A DNA stretch of 13,088 nt, from positions 3,928 through 17,015 of the forward strand of contig JAOXYB010084720.1 of NCBI GenBank assembly GCA_028565635.1, given 5' to 3'. The notes below the pieces were generated by a model, which searched no databases, had not been told where the DNA came from, and was given only the letters and a program-made list of their open reading frames with translations. Below are positions 1-9,238 of this stretch, piece by piece; within the stretch, counting starts at the first letter, position 1, and the number at the start of each line of letters is the position of its first letter. This DNA is from Phoronis ovalis (taxonomy: Eukaryota; Phoronida; Phoronidae). The position numbers and the translations under genes were made by a program.

Positions 1-6
1 AATAAC

Positions 7-282
7 ATATACAACATCCAAAACATAATACAATAACATGCTACATCCAAAACAGTATGACAACATGCCACATCCAAAACAGTACAGTAACATAATATGC
101 CACATGCAAAACATAGTACAATAACTTGCTGTATGCAAAATGTGCTATAATAATATGCCATATCATAAATAGTACAACAATATGCCATATGCAATTGATG
201 CCAGAAAATGGTCCTGCATTGTATACATTCAGATCCAAAATATATTAGTTCCATGTCATATCCAAAAAAGTACAGTAACATC
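7..282. repeat. Degenerate tandem repeat (minisatellite), period about 29 bp
   Basis: Units resembling ACATGCCACATCCAAAACAG followed by TACAGTAA begin near 7, 36, 63, 95, 124, 153 and 180, so spacings are 27-32 bp. The core (A/T)ATGCCACATSCAAAACA decays from left to right. After a diverged stretch (about 200-251), one more recognisable unit (catgtcatatccaaaa, then agtacagtaacatc) occupies about 252-282. The array probably continues beyond the left edge. Its periodic lack of stops explains a 65-codon minus-strand open frame over 41-238, which I do not consider a gene. The repeat class is not identified; it could be a local minisatellite or a tandem portion of a transposon. Confidence 0.8.
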
Positions 283-3200
283 AAAAGTGGGCACAAAATG
301 GGGTATGATGGCAATTCTTTGTTTATCAAATAAATCGTGCGAGTTGAATTTAATAAATCCCTAAAGTTGCAGTATAAATTCATTCTAATATAAAGATGGA
401 TACCAACCACACCCTATATTCACTACCCATATAGGAATGAAAAACTGTGTTGGTGCGAAGGAAGCATGTTACGTTTTAGTATGCTTGAAGTATGTTGTGC
501 TTGATGATTGCGGATGTATATATGTACAGCGCTGTTACGGTATGCTCTGAACATTATACACCATAAGTACAAATTAAATCGATGTTGCCTGAAGATCTAA
601 TTTCAATTTTTTTTAAATTACGGAAACATCTATCTTGTAGGAATAAAACATATAAAAGATGAGGTATTTATTATATTATAACTGGTCAGCATCAGGTTAT
701 GAAAATTACGAAATTAAAAGATGTATCAATTTCATTATATAAAATATCATTATGAAAATTGTATTTATTGCTGCAGATATGTAATCTTTAGATAGAATAC
801 TTCCACATATTATATGTCAGATGTCAAACAAATGTTCCTGATGATGTAAAATCATGGTAAAATAGATTGCCTTGATGAAATCCTTTAATTAGGAACTTTC
901 AGTTATCTTGTGCAGGAGCTAATATATTCCTGAATATAGACTGTAATGAATGGCTTACACACCTACATCAAAGTCTACTGGAATTAATTTTAATCTGTCT
1001 GTATTACCGACATACTACTCTTAAGACCTAGTGGCTTATTAAACTAGGAAAATTACAAAATGAATTAGCACAGTTACAAAATATATTTTTGTAGAATACC
1101 TGATTTACTGCCTTTGATGATTTTAAAAATCATCATGCTTGCCATTTTTTTATGGCTTATTTCAATAACAAAGAAACTTTTTTTATTAGCACCCAAACAA
1201 AAAATTCGTGAAAGTTGGGGTTTTGTGTATTTTTCGTGTTAATAGCATGCTATAAGATAAGAAAATAACTTTCAATGTGTAGGTGCATGTATATCATTAG
1301 TGAGAGATAGCTTTTAATATTAATCAGGTTAGGCAAATATTTGATGTTTTACAGTTTTTATTTCCGGTGGTTAGATAATTGCCAGGCATAGAATGTTTGA
1401 ATAGTCAGTGTGTTTGACAGCAATAGTTATGGAAAGACAGAGTGTACATATGAGCTGCATATAAAGATTTTTAGAAATTCTTAAACAGTATCTGGCGTAT
1501 AATGAGAGAAAATACAAACGTACACATTGGACAAATGTAAACAATCAACAGTTTCGCTGGCACTGTAGCTAATGATGTCCTTGAGACTAATTAGTTAATT
1601 ATCTCTTGATCCTGGGGGACACAAACGCCGCAATACAAGGTCGCCATTCATTCTTAATTTCTTAAGTGCATGCAGATACTATTTATGGAAAAAACACTGC
1701 ATTTTTAGTGATTATAAGCCAGTGTTTATACTCAAAGGAATATATCAAGTGTTTTACCAATTAACAGCATGAGCGAATTTCACAGGAAAAACTACACATA
1801 CTGAGTTTCGAAGCAGTGATTTCCCCCCTACATTTCATTAAGTTTCTGTGTACTATTGGTTCTGTCCCAGAGGTTGAAGAAATTAAAAACAGCACTCATA
1901 AATAATATTATTTTAAATATTGTACAATAACTCATTTGAAAGGAATGTAAATTTAAAGTAAGGTTGACATTTACTTACAGCCTCAATAAAAGTTTCCAGA
2001 GGTTGAAGTATATTTTAAAACTATTACAAGATTATAACAGAGAAAACTTGCGAAATATAGAAATGTTTTCATTGACATATGTCAAAGGTAGAAGCTATAC
2101 TAAATAGAAAACTAGCAGAAAAATAATTTCCAACACCTGGATACCTGCTAATGGTATAAGAATGAAGTGTTTATGAATTTTGCCATCGTACTGTAGTTGA
2201 CATTTAGTGTAATGCATTTTGCAAGTATACTTAGGCACGGTAATGATAATTTTTGGTTTCTTCAAACACATTGCCAGCATTGCTTAAACCTTGTAATGAC
2301 GTTGTAGCAGTAAATATATGCTTTAATTAGGTAGTAACCCACATGTTTTTTCTTATAAAACTAAAAGAATTGAGGAAATAAGAATTGAGATATTTTAACT
2401 GCTATTACACAGACATCGCGTGTAAACCACACGTAATAACATATACGTATTGAACGGATTATCGAAATTCAGATTCATTTCCTCTGCAAATTGAATTTAT
2501 TGACCTTCCATGGAAAGCATCAAGTCTAAAATCTGTGATTTGAATCAGTGACTGACAGAAAACTGTTCTTCAATGCAGGCAACTTTTAATTTATATTATT
2601 GTAATTAATATATGAATAAAAAGTAATTAAGTGTGTGATTTGTAAATGAATAAAGCACCTTGCCTTTTCAAGATAACTAGGATGGTTTAAAAAAAACAAA
2701 TGCAGCTAAAATCTGTCTGTATAAGCTAGGGATTTAGTTAATGTATAGAGTTGACTCCATGTGATAACTGCATTCTTCAGTTTCCGTGCCTAGTTGGAAA
2801 GAAAATGAATCGTCTTAAATAACTTTGTTTCATTTTGCGATGGTAATTCCGTTGCTAAATATAACAGCTAGTCCCCAGCTGTTACAGAGTGGATATGCAA
2901 TAAGAAATACACACGTTGCAAAGAAGATTTGAACATGAAAAACTAAGCAAATTGTATTTCCCAGGAGTATCATACAATTGCTATTCGTGTTTCAAAGAAA
3001 AGTGTAATTGTATTTGAAAGTTACTGTTTATCCTGTGCTTGCAATACTACCCCCGAAAACTTGTGGACTACGACAGCCATCTTATCACATTTGCTAGAGA
3101 AATTATATAATAAACTAATTGGAGGTGTTTGTGAGAAATGTGTATTTAACACCCATTTCAGAAAAAAACAGGATTTTTTTTCCTTAACTTAAATGGCTGT

Positions 3201-4075
3201 TAGTTGCAGACAATAGTTTCAAGAAATATTTTTCACTTAATCATGTAGCTCTTGTTGAAAGAAAGAACAAGTTTTTTTGTTAAAGCTGCAGTTGGAAATT
3301 AAACATTTGCAATCAAGGAGACACCAGAATAAAATAACTATTTCATTATATGGACTAGATAAAGTTCATAAACATGCCAATATGTATATCCCCAGGGCGC
3401 AATTTCATAAATTTTTGTGAAATCCACACTTAATAATATGATGCTGTTTTTCCTGGCAAAGAAATACAATAATGGTTAGTTTAGATTATCAATAACTCTA
3501 TAACAGTATCGTGACTTTGTGAAGATCAAACTGGAATTTGTACTGTTACGCTGACAACGTAGTTTAGCGGATATTTCTAAGCCAGTGCATGAATAATTAG
3601 TAAAATGTACAAATTAACACTATTGGTAAAGTACACAGGAATTCAACTATATCTCATGAATAACATATCATAAATTTTATGATAAAAATCTTGGCACTTT
3701 TATGTCTTGGAGAATACATTCAGAGAACTGTACATCCAAATATCTAAGGACTCGCAGTTAATCATAACTAAATCTAGTATAGGATAAACAGCCATTTTAT
3801 TATGGTAGAAGTAAAATACTAAAAAAGTTACACTACTTACAGTTCTTCTTCAAAAAGGTGCGAAATATTAACTGATATTTCAAATAAATTATCAGTAGAA
3901 ACGCAGATATTTTGCCTGTTTGGAATTTATTTAATGGCATTAATTAACTGATGTGGTGGTTTAAATCTGGGGAACACTTTTGTTGGATACTTGGAACAGT
4001 TGCAAGAGGTTTTGCGTATGATTGTTACAAGCAATCATCATATTCTAGGCTTATAAGGAACTCCCGACTTGAAAG
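283..4075. other. AT-rich non-coding DNA (intergenic or intron), no gene supported
   Basis: All frames are broken often by stops, and base composition is uniformly AT-rich with many A and T runs. I found no tRNA B-box in context, no conserved protein stretch and no convincing promoter. Small items seen: a TATAAAAG at 651-658, paired homeodomain-type cores TAATTA-G-TTAATTA at 1588-1601, a 13-bp direct repeat CCAGAGGTTGAAG at 1867-1879 and 1996-2008, acceptor-like CTTACAG ends at 1974-1980 and 3835-3841, and a perfect palindrome ATCATAAA-T-TTTATGAT at 3667-3683. Part of this stretch may be 5' intron or leader of the downstream gene, but no exon boundary can be fixed from the sequence alone. Confidence 0.6.
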
Positions 4076-4204
4076 ATGAGATTGAATTTAATGTGTACAA
4101 TGGTATCTCCATTACATTTTAAGTTAATGATGATGATGTAACATTTGTAGTGTATGGGAATATTTCTGTTTGCATTTAATGGTTATTATAAGTAGTGATC
4201 AAAG
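4076..4204 (+). promoter_or_regulatory. Region directly upstream of the main start codon, with three upstream ATGs; probable leader or splice-acceptor zone
   Basis: Upstream frames here are ATG 4076 to TAA 4139-4141 (21 codons), ATG 4154 to TAG 4193-4195 (13 codons, ending 9 bases before the main ATG), and ATG 4179, which reads across the main start in another frame. In the main frame a TGA at 4196-4198 precedes the start, so the coding sequence cannot extend upstream within contiguous DNA. A pyrimidine-leaning stretch (4162-4178, then TTATTATAAG ending at 4192) could be a 3' splice site, which would remove all three ATGs from the mRNA. Which reading is right is inference. Confidence 0.35.
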
Positions 4205-6898
4205 ATGGGTCAATGTATTTCTAAACAAAAAAAACTTAAGAACCCCAAGAATATCAATAAATGTACCTATGCTGTTATAGACACAGAAAGTGAAAATATT
4301 GAACGAAAGTTTAATACTACTGAGCGTACCATGCATTGGAAGTCAGGTACTAATGAATTTAATAAATTAGAGCAGTTGCCTAACAAATATGAAATAAGAC
4401 AACTTGGAATGGATGAGGGTGATTTAATGACAGAAAATAAAGAAGAGTTTTCTAAAAATGTCAATGTTACTGACAGTAATGAAAATGTAACTGCTAATGG
4501 TGAGACCAGTGGTGTAATTACACAGATTGACAAGAACAAGGAAAAAAGAGAATTTATATGTTCTTTATGTATGGTGGAGAAAGAGGACAGAATTAACATT
4601 TTAAAAAGTGCGTCATATGATAGATCTGACAAATTGGGTAAATCTAATAAAACAAATGAAGATGAAGGAAGTGCATATTTGAAAATTACTAGTGCAGAAG
4701 TGACGAGATGTGACAGTTTACAGATGAGTGAAGACTTGCATACGATAAGAAGAGTTGATAGACAACTAGAAAGTTGTTCAAGAGACCTCAATGGAAACGA
4801 AAATGTGCTAAGTACCCAAGGGTTAATTAATGGCATCATGCAACCACAAGATAGCGATACTTATATAAGAACTCGTTCAAAGCAGCCTCCCAAAAATATG
4901 CAATTAGTTAAAAATATGGACGAACTTAAGACACTTGGACTGAGTAATGCTGTAAAAGAGAAAAATTTAGAAGTAAATCAAAATAATACTAAAGTTCCCC
5001 AAAGTCATGATAAAAATAAATTTATGGTAATAAATGGTAAGAAAGAAACTAGAAGAATGCAAGTTATTCAAAACGTGGAGAAAGAAAATCTGCAAATCAA
5101 CGAGCAATATGGTTCTGAGAAAAATGTTTTAGTTGCTGATCACAGGTGTGCTATCTGTAGAAAATTATTGCAATATGATCAAGAATTAAGGAGGGATAAT
5201 CACTATGATAGTAAAATATCACAGGGTAATAATAAACTCACTGGTAATGAGTTCAAAACCGTTCATACTTCGGGATGCAAGCCGCAGGGAAATATGTGCA
5301 CCCATATGGTGGAAAATTCTCCGCTAATTAAAAAAGATACTGATGTCGCTGTGACGAGGAAAATGACAATAGATGACAGTGAGGATCTAAATACCTCAAC
5401 TTTAATTAAAGGTGTCATTAGTGGTAATATTTTTTTGACAAAGCGCGGAGCTGATTGCTCCACCTGCAAAAGTGAAAAAACCCAGAAGAAGCATCTGGAT
5501 CTAAGTATGCTAATTTGTGGGAAACAATGCAGGAACGAAATAAGATGGAATGATTCAGCAACAAAAGCTCATAAAACTGACGGGACTGAGAGAGAACGAG
5601 GTAACATGCAATTGGCACCTTGTTCAACAGTCAGTGATTTACAACATAAGGTAAGGAAGGCAAAGGCAAAGGAATACAAGGCCAAACAATATAAAGAAAA
5701 AGACACTAAAAAAATTAGTACAAATTTAGATTTTGGTTCAATAACTGCAACATCTTGTTTAAACAAGTTGTCGACTAATCAATGTGACTACCTTACATCA
5801 GCAGTAGATACAAGCATAATGAAACGGAATCTTGAAAGCCAAGAAAAATCTAATAATAGTCTTAAGATAAGTGACGTGGAAAACAAAGGTATGACCTCAT
5901 TGGAAAAATGTGAGGCTTGTAAACAGGAGCCTTGGGGAGATTTAAAAGAAATTAAAAACAAACATTCTCAGAAAGATATCAATAAACCTCTGGATGTTCT
6001 GGTGGGATCTAAGGTTAATGTTATTACACAGGAAATAAAAGAACTTAATGTATCACCTGATAGTAAAAACGTTGAACATAGATCAGGTGTGGATAATTCA
6101 TCCATTCAGCAACTTTTAGTTAACAAGGGCGGACAAACCATGTGTAATACTGGGACAAATCAATCAGATGACGGTGATAAGAATCAAACAGGTTATGATA
6201 AAAGTTCAGACGACAGTACACAGGAGTTAAAAAAGAAAGATTACATTGGTGAGGACAAGACATTTATAGCTGTGCTCAGTAAAGAGCTTATGATGAATCA
6301 GTATGTTAATACCATGGGAGGTGATGGGATTAATGATGAGCGATTTATTTCACCAAGAAATGACGGAATAGTTATGACTTCAGAGGAAAAAGAATTTGGT
6401 TCAAATTCGGTTAAAATTAACCACAGTGGTATCCTTCAAAGTATGTCAGATAATTCTTCGATAAAAAAAAAAGAAAGTGGTCTCTCTAATGTATGGAATG
6501 CAGAAAATATTTGTGATTCCACTAACAAGACAGAGGATAAAAGCAGTCAAGATGATTTCACTAATTTAATTTCAAAGCAGAATCTAAGTAGCACATCATC
6601 CGAGAAAACTAAAATATCAGAATTATTAAAAGGACTGGTTGCAATAAATTTGGAATCCCCTCAAGGACAATTGACATCATTGATACCTTCCAAATCCACA
6701 CCGAAGGCAACAAGCAGCTTATCCGCTAATAAGCTTAAAATTGCTAAGAACATTTTAGTACCTGCGTCCGCGAATGCTACTAGTGTAAACACTGGTAAAC
6801 CAAAAATATTCATTTCTAGTAAATCAAAGAAGATTGTCATTATGTACGAAAATGGGGAGATGGTAGAAGGTGAGCTTTTTTTTAATTCAAATATTTAA
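4205..6898 (+). CDS. Uncharacterised N-terminally acylated, disordered protein with four CxxC knuckles
   Basis: This is an 897-codon frame without interruption, far longer than chance allows in such AT-rich DNA. The start is supported by its context (AAAG-ATG-G, A at -3 and G at +4), an in-frame TGA nine bases upstream, and a meaningful N terminus. MGQCISK fits the MGxxxS/T N-myristoylation pattern, with Cys4 as a likely palmitoylation site and a lysine cluster at 7-19, so membrane anchoring on the cytoplasmic face is expected (known behaviour of such N termini, as in Src-family SH4 segments). The rest is rich in Lys, Asn, Ser, Thr and Asp, with no signal peptide, transmembrane segment or enzyme domain that I recognise. 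CxxC pairs lie at Cys119/122, 315/318, 418/421 and 569/572; further Cys pairs are 358/365 and 438/442. Residues 482-503 form a lysine-rich, probably helical stretch. The C terminus is short, basic and hydrophobic (KPKIFISSKSKKIVIMYENG). The last nine codons may be intronic, because a strong donor lies at 6870. I cannot name a family; scaffold or adaptor is a guess only. Confidence 0.85.
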   Translation: MGQCISKQKKLKNPKNINKCTYAVIDTESENIERKFNTTERTMHWKSGTNEFNKLEQLPNKYEIRQLGMDEGDLMTENKEEFSKNVNVTDSNENVTANGETSGVITQIDKNKEKREFICSLCMVEKEDRINILKSASYDRSDKLGKSNKTNEDEGSAYLKITSAEVTRCDSLQMSEDLHTIRRVDRQLESCSRDLNGNENVLSTQGLINGIMQPQDSDTYIRTRSKQPPKNMQLVKNMDELKTLGLSNAVKEKNLEVNQNNTKVPQSHDKNKFMVINGKKETRRMQVIQNVEKENLQINEQYGSEKNVLVADHRCAICRKLLQYDQELRRDNHYDSKISQGNNKLTGNEFKTVHTSGCKPQGNMCTHMVENSPLIKKDTDVAVTRKMTIDDSEDLNTSTLIKGVISGNIFLTKRGADCSTCKSEKTQKKHLDLSMLICGKQCRNEIRWNDSATKAHKTDGTERERGNMQLAPCSTVSDLQHKVRKAKAKEYKAKQYKEKDTKKISTNLDFGSITATSCLNKLSTNQCDYLTSAVDTSIMKRNLESQEKSNNSLKISDVENKGMTSLEKCEACKQEPWGDLKEIKNKHSQKDINKPLDVLVGSKVNVITQEIKELNVSPDSKNVEHRSGVDNSSIQQLLVNKGGQTMCNTGTNQSDDGDKNQTGYDKSSDDSTQELKKKDYIGEDKTFIAVLSKELMMNQYVNTMGGDGINDERFISPRNDGIVMTSEEKEFGSNSVKINHSGILQSMSDNSSIKKKESGLSNVWNAENICDSTNKTEDKSSQDDFTNLISKQNLSSTSSEKTKISELLKGLVAINLESPQGQLTSLIPSKSTPKATSSLSANKLKIAKNILVPASANATSVNTGKPKIFISSKSKKIVIMYENGEMVEGELFFNSNI
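6870..6875 (+). other. Candidate 5' splice site inside the 3' end of the main reading frame
   Basis: The sequence is GAAG|GTGAGC followed at once by eight T. It matches the metazoan donor consensus well, and a U-rich stretch after a donor commonly helps recognition. If used, the exon would end at 6869 after the first base of codon 889, and the terminal GELFFNSNI would be intron read-through. The low-complexity T run and hydrophobic end of the frame fit that view. If it is not used, translation stops at the TAA at 6896-6898. Confidence 0.4.
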
Positions 6899-9085
6899 AA
6901 GTATTCTGTAATAGGAAACCGTCTAAGACAAAGCACAGAAACAATATTAAAATCACTAGAGCTTTCACATAAACCTCATCAATGATGGTAATACTTGTCT
7001 GTTTATATTTTTTTGTAACAATGCAATGATCTTGGTTGTCATAATATAGATATCTTGTTCAAAAATACTAAAAATACGAGCTCTTTGAAAAAAAATGTCT
7101 GCTGATTCTGTATCCAATCATTGATATCTGTGATACATTATAAAATTTCCATGGTTAACATTTAAAAGTACACTTGGGTTTATGATGCTTGTGGTTTGAT
7201 CTATGATGTTGACACTTCTGTATCATTAAAGGTTAGATTAATATACAAATAGGAAAACAGCTTAAAAATAACTAGGTGCACAAACATAATATATTTCTCA
7301 CAGTAGTTATTCCTTGGCTAGTTTTGAAGGAGATCTTGGTAATACTCAATTCCAACAAATTTCTATAAGAACTGTTATTGCTATCTGCACGGTTTTCTAA
7401 TCCCTCTTCTGCTTAACAGTTTAAATAATGTTACTAATCATAAGATGAGAAATACAGAGAAGATTCAGTCCGTAGTTGTTATAATATATTTGCAGCCTTT
7501 CTGGCTATAAGTGGATTTTTCAATTTCGGATTTTATTTTATGCAGAAACAGTTCAGTAAAATTGGTTTGATCTCTTAGAAATAAATTCCTTTTGGTGATG
7601 CTATAATCATCCTAGTCATATATTTGTTATTATTCAGACCTGTACTTTTTTGTATTTTAAAAAGGTTTTTAGAAGCATAATGATCTGACATTGTGATCAT
7701 CCAAAAAAGTAATGATAAATGGAATTCAGAGATGTTTGAAAATGATTAAAAACAACTATTATTGTCCGTCTAAATAAAGCATCAAATTTTACTTAAATCC
7801 CCAGATTGTGAAAAAAGGTGCGGAAAGAGCATTAATGTAAACTTATGAACCAATCTGACCAAAGGTAATTTTGATCGTAAAAAATCAGAAGTTGCCTGTT
7901 GTGAATTGTGCCTTTGAAATTTGCATTCTCCATTGTCCTCCACCAAACAGTGGGAACTTAAAACTATGAGAAACATGATAAACTGTAAACAATATACAGG
8001 ATCTCCCAAGTTTTATTGAGTTTGTAATTGGATGATTAAAAAACAATTACAACTGGTGTTTTTCTGTTCTGATGATTTCAACAGGCTGTTTACAGCATTT
8101 TATTTTTAAAAAATTATGACAGCTTAAAACTTAAACTAATTAAGACAAAATTTCAAAGATTTTCAGGATGTTTTCCAAATAATTGTAATTGGACTACTAT
8201 GTATTGGATGTCTGATTGACAGATTGGCTGTTGCAACTTTGCAATAAGAAAATTCTGTTTTTTGAATTGGATTCCTCAGATTTCCACTATTACATTAATT
8301 TATGTCAGTCTGCCTCCTTTAGTTTTTACTCTGGAATTTAGTACTTTCCGTATCACTGACTACCTATAGCCTATCCCACATTTTTGTAAAGGCTACTGAT
8401 TTTTAGGTAGAACAATAATATTATACTTTCACAAGCAAATTCTGTGACCAAGAACAAGGACAACAAGAGGTGTTTGATGCTTTGTGTATTTGGTTAAACT
8501 GACTAAAAGGAGTTCAGGAAAACTTAAAGAATTTCTTTATTAACAATACAAAATTCAGACAGATTCTAAACTTGTAGTGCAAACAGATCTAGATCAGTGT
8601 TTTTTTTACCATGTCCTATAATGATATGCAATGACACATGTTTGTGTTTTTTTGTATTGTTTGGGTTAATTTTTATAGTAGTTTTAGATGTAATTTGATC
8701 AGAATGCCAATTATTTTATGTACTCTTCTGTTATAAGATTAGAAGGCATTAAATAACAAAATAGCAGTTATAGTTTAATTAATCTACCTTCAACATTTTA
8801 CTCAGAACTGTTTATCAACAGCATTTAATAACTCTGTAGTCACACCAAGATAAAAGACACTAAAAATAGCTTAACAGGATTATATTTTGGCATCTTATTA
8901 GTTTCTGGTGTGCGTGTATATAGATTAAGTTTCAAAATGACATTTCCAGTGCATCATCGATAAACTGAATGGAATTAGTTGATATTTTGAACTGAATGCC
9001 TTCTAGTAGTAAACACCAATTTAGATACATAATTATGATACCAAAATGGTTATAGCAGAAAGTCTATTAACACATGGTGTTTTTT
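6899..9085. other. AT-rich non-coding stretch: 3' UTR or intron of the main gene
   Basis: No coding region is supported on either strand. Frames are short; a 75-codon minus-strand frame at 7782-8009 has no recognisable content. Canonical or near-canonical poly(A) hexamers occur (ATTAAA near 7226, AATAAA near 7580 and 7775) without a distinctive downstream context. If the donor at 6870 is used, this is an intron of about 2.2 kb ending at 9101; otherwise it is a long 3' UTR and flank. Confidence 0.5.
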
Positions 9086-9101
9086 AAAATTAATTTTACA
9101 G

Positions 9102-9238
9102 CTGTGCCATCTGGTGTCCAATTTGGATGCACCTGTCTTAAAAATGGAAATAGTATTCCTTATATTTGTTATAAAAATCCATGGATTAAGCTTACCAATT
9201 TATTAATCCAAAAAGGTGGTCCGTTAATGAACAAATAG
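9102..9238 (+). CDS. Candidate alternative terminal exon of the main gene
   Basis: A T-rich tract and TTTTACAG end at 9101, a good 3' splice site. Spliced to a donor at 6870, which leaves one base of a codon, the exon contributes CT to make an Ala codon. It then reads 44 codons in phase, beginning VPSGVQFGCTCLKNG, and ends at TAG 9236-9238. The first 45 bases are less AT-rich than the surroundings, and the peptide contains CTC and a further Cys, in keeping with the Cys pairs of the main exon. Against it: a second frame through the same bases is also open for 34 codons, and a 44-codon open stretch is not rare by chance. The joined product has not been checked against any relative. Confidence 0.3.

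Noticed and set aside
41-238. 65-codon minus-strand frame with many Trp, His and Ile residues
   Set aside because: It is produced by the periodic repeat units; the repeated WH and FWM motifs are just the translated minisatellite.
182-364. 60-codon plus-strand frame
   Set aside because: It starts inside the repeat array, is short, and has no recognisable content.
651-658. TATAAAAG as a promoter TATA box (also 12283-12290)
   Set aside because: Expected often in DNA this AT-rich; no gene start lies at a suitable distance from either.
1981-2104. Possible small exon after the acceptor-like TTTACTTACAG, open for about 41 codons in one frame
   Set aside because: It has only a weak donor-like site (CAAAG|GTAGAA), no phase partner that can be tested, and nothing recognisable in the peptide; open stretches of this size are common by chance.
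4267-4839. 190-codon open frame on the minus strand opposite the main gene
   Set aside because: It is the antisense shadow of a real coding frame of biased composition; the Ser/Leu-rich product mirrors the plus-strand codons, and it shows no start context or domain.
5648-5656. Strong donor-like AAG|GTAAGG inside the main frame
   Set aside because: The reading frame and composition continue unchanged on both sides for hundreds of codons, so a used intron boundary is unlikely.
6399-6412. GGTTCAAATTCGG resembling a tRNA B box
   Set aside because: It lies within the coding frame and no cloverleaf can be drawn around it.
4205-6898. Assignment of the main protein to AKAP/gravin, MARCKS or Src-type families
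   Set aside because: Only the acylated N terminus is shared as a type of signal; no kinase, effector or anchoring domain is visible, so naming it would be unsupported.
7782-8009. 75-codon minus-strand frame
   Set aside because: Length is within chance, there is no recognisable motif, and the flanks are non-coding in character.
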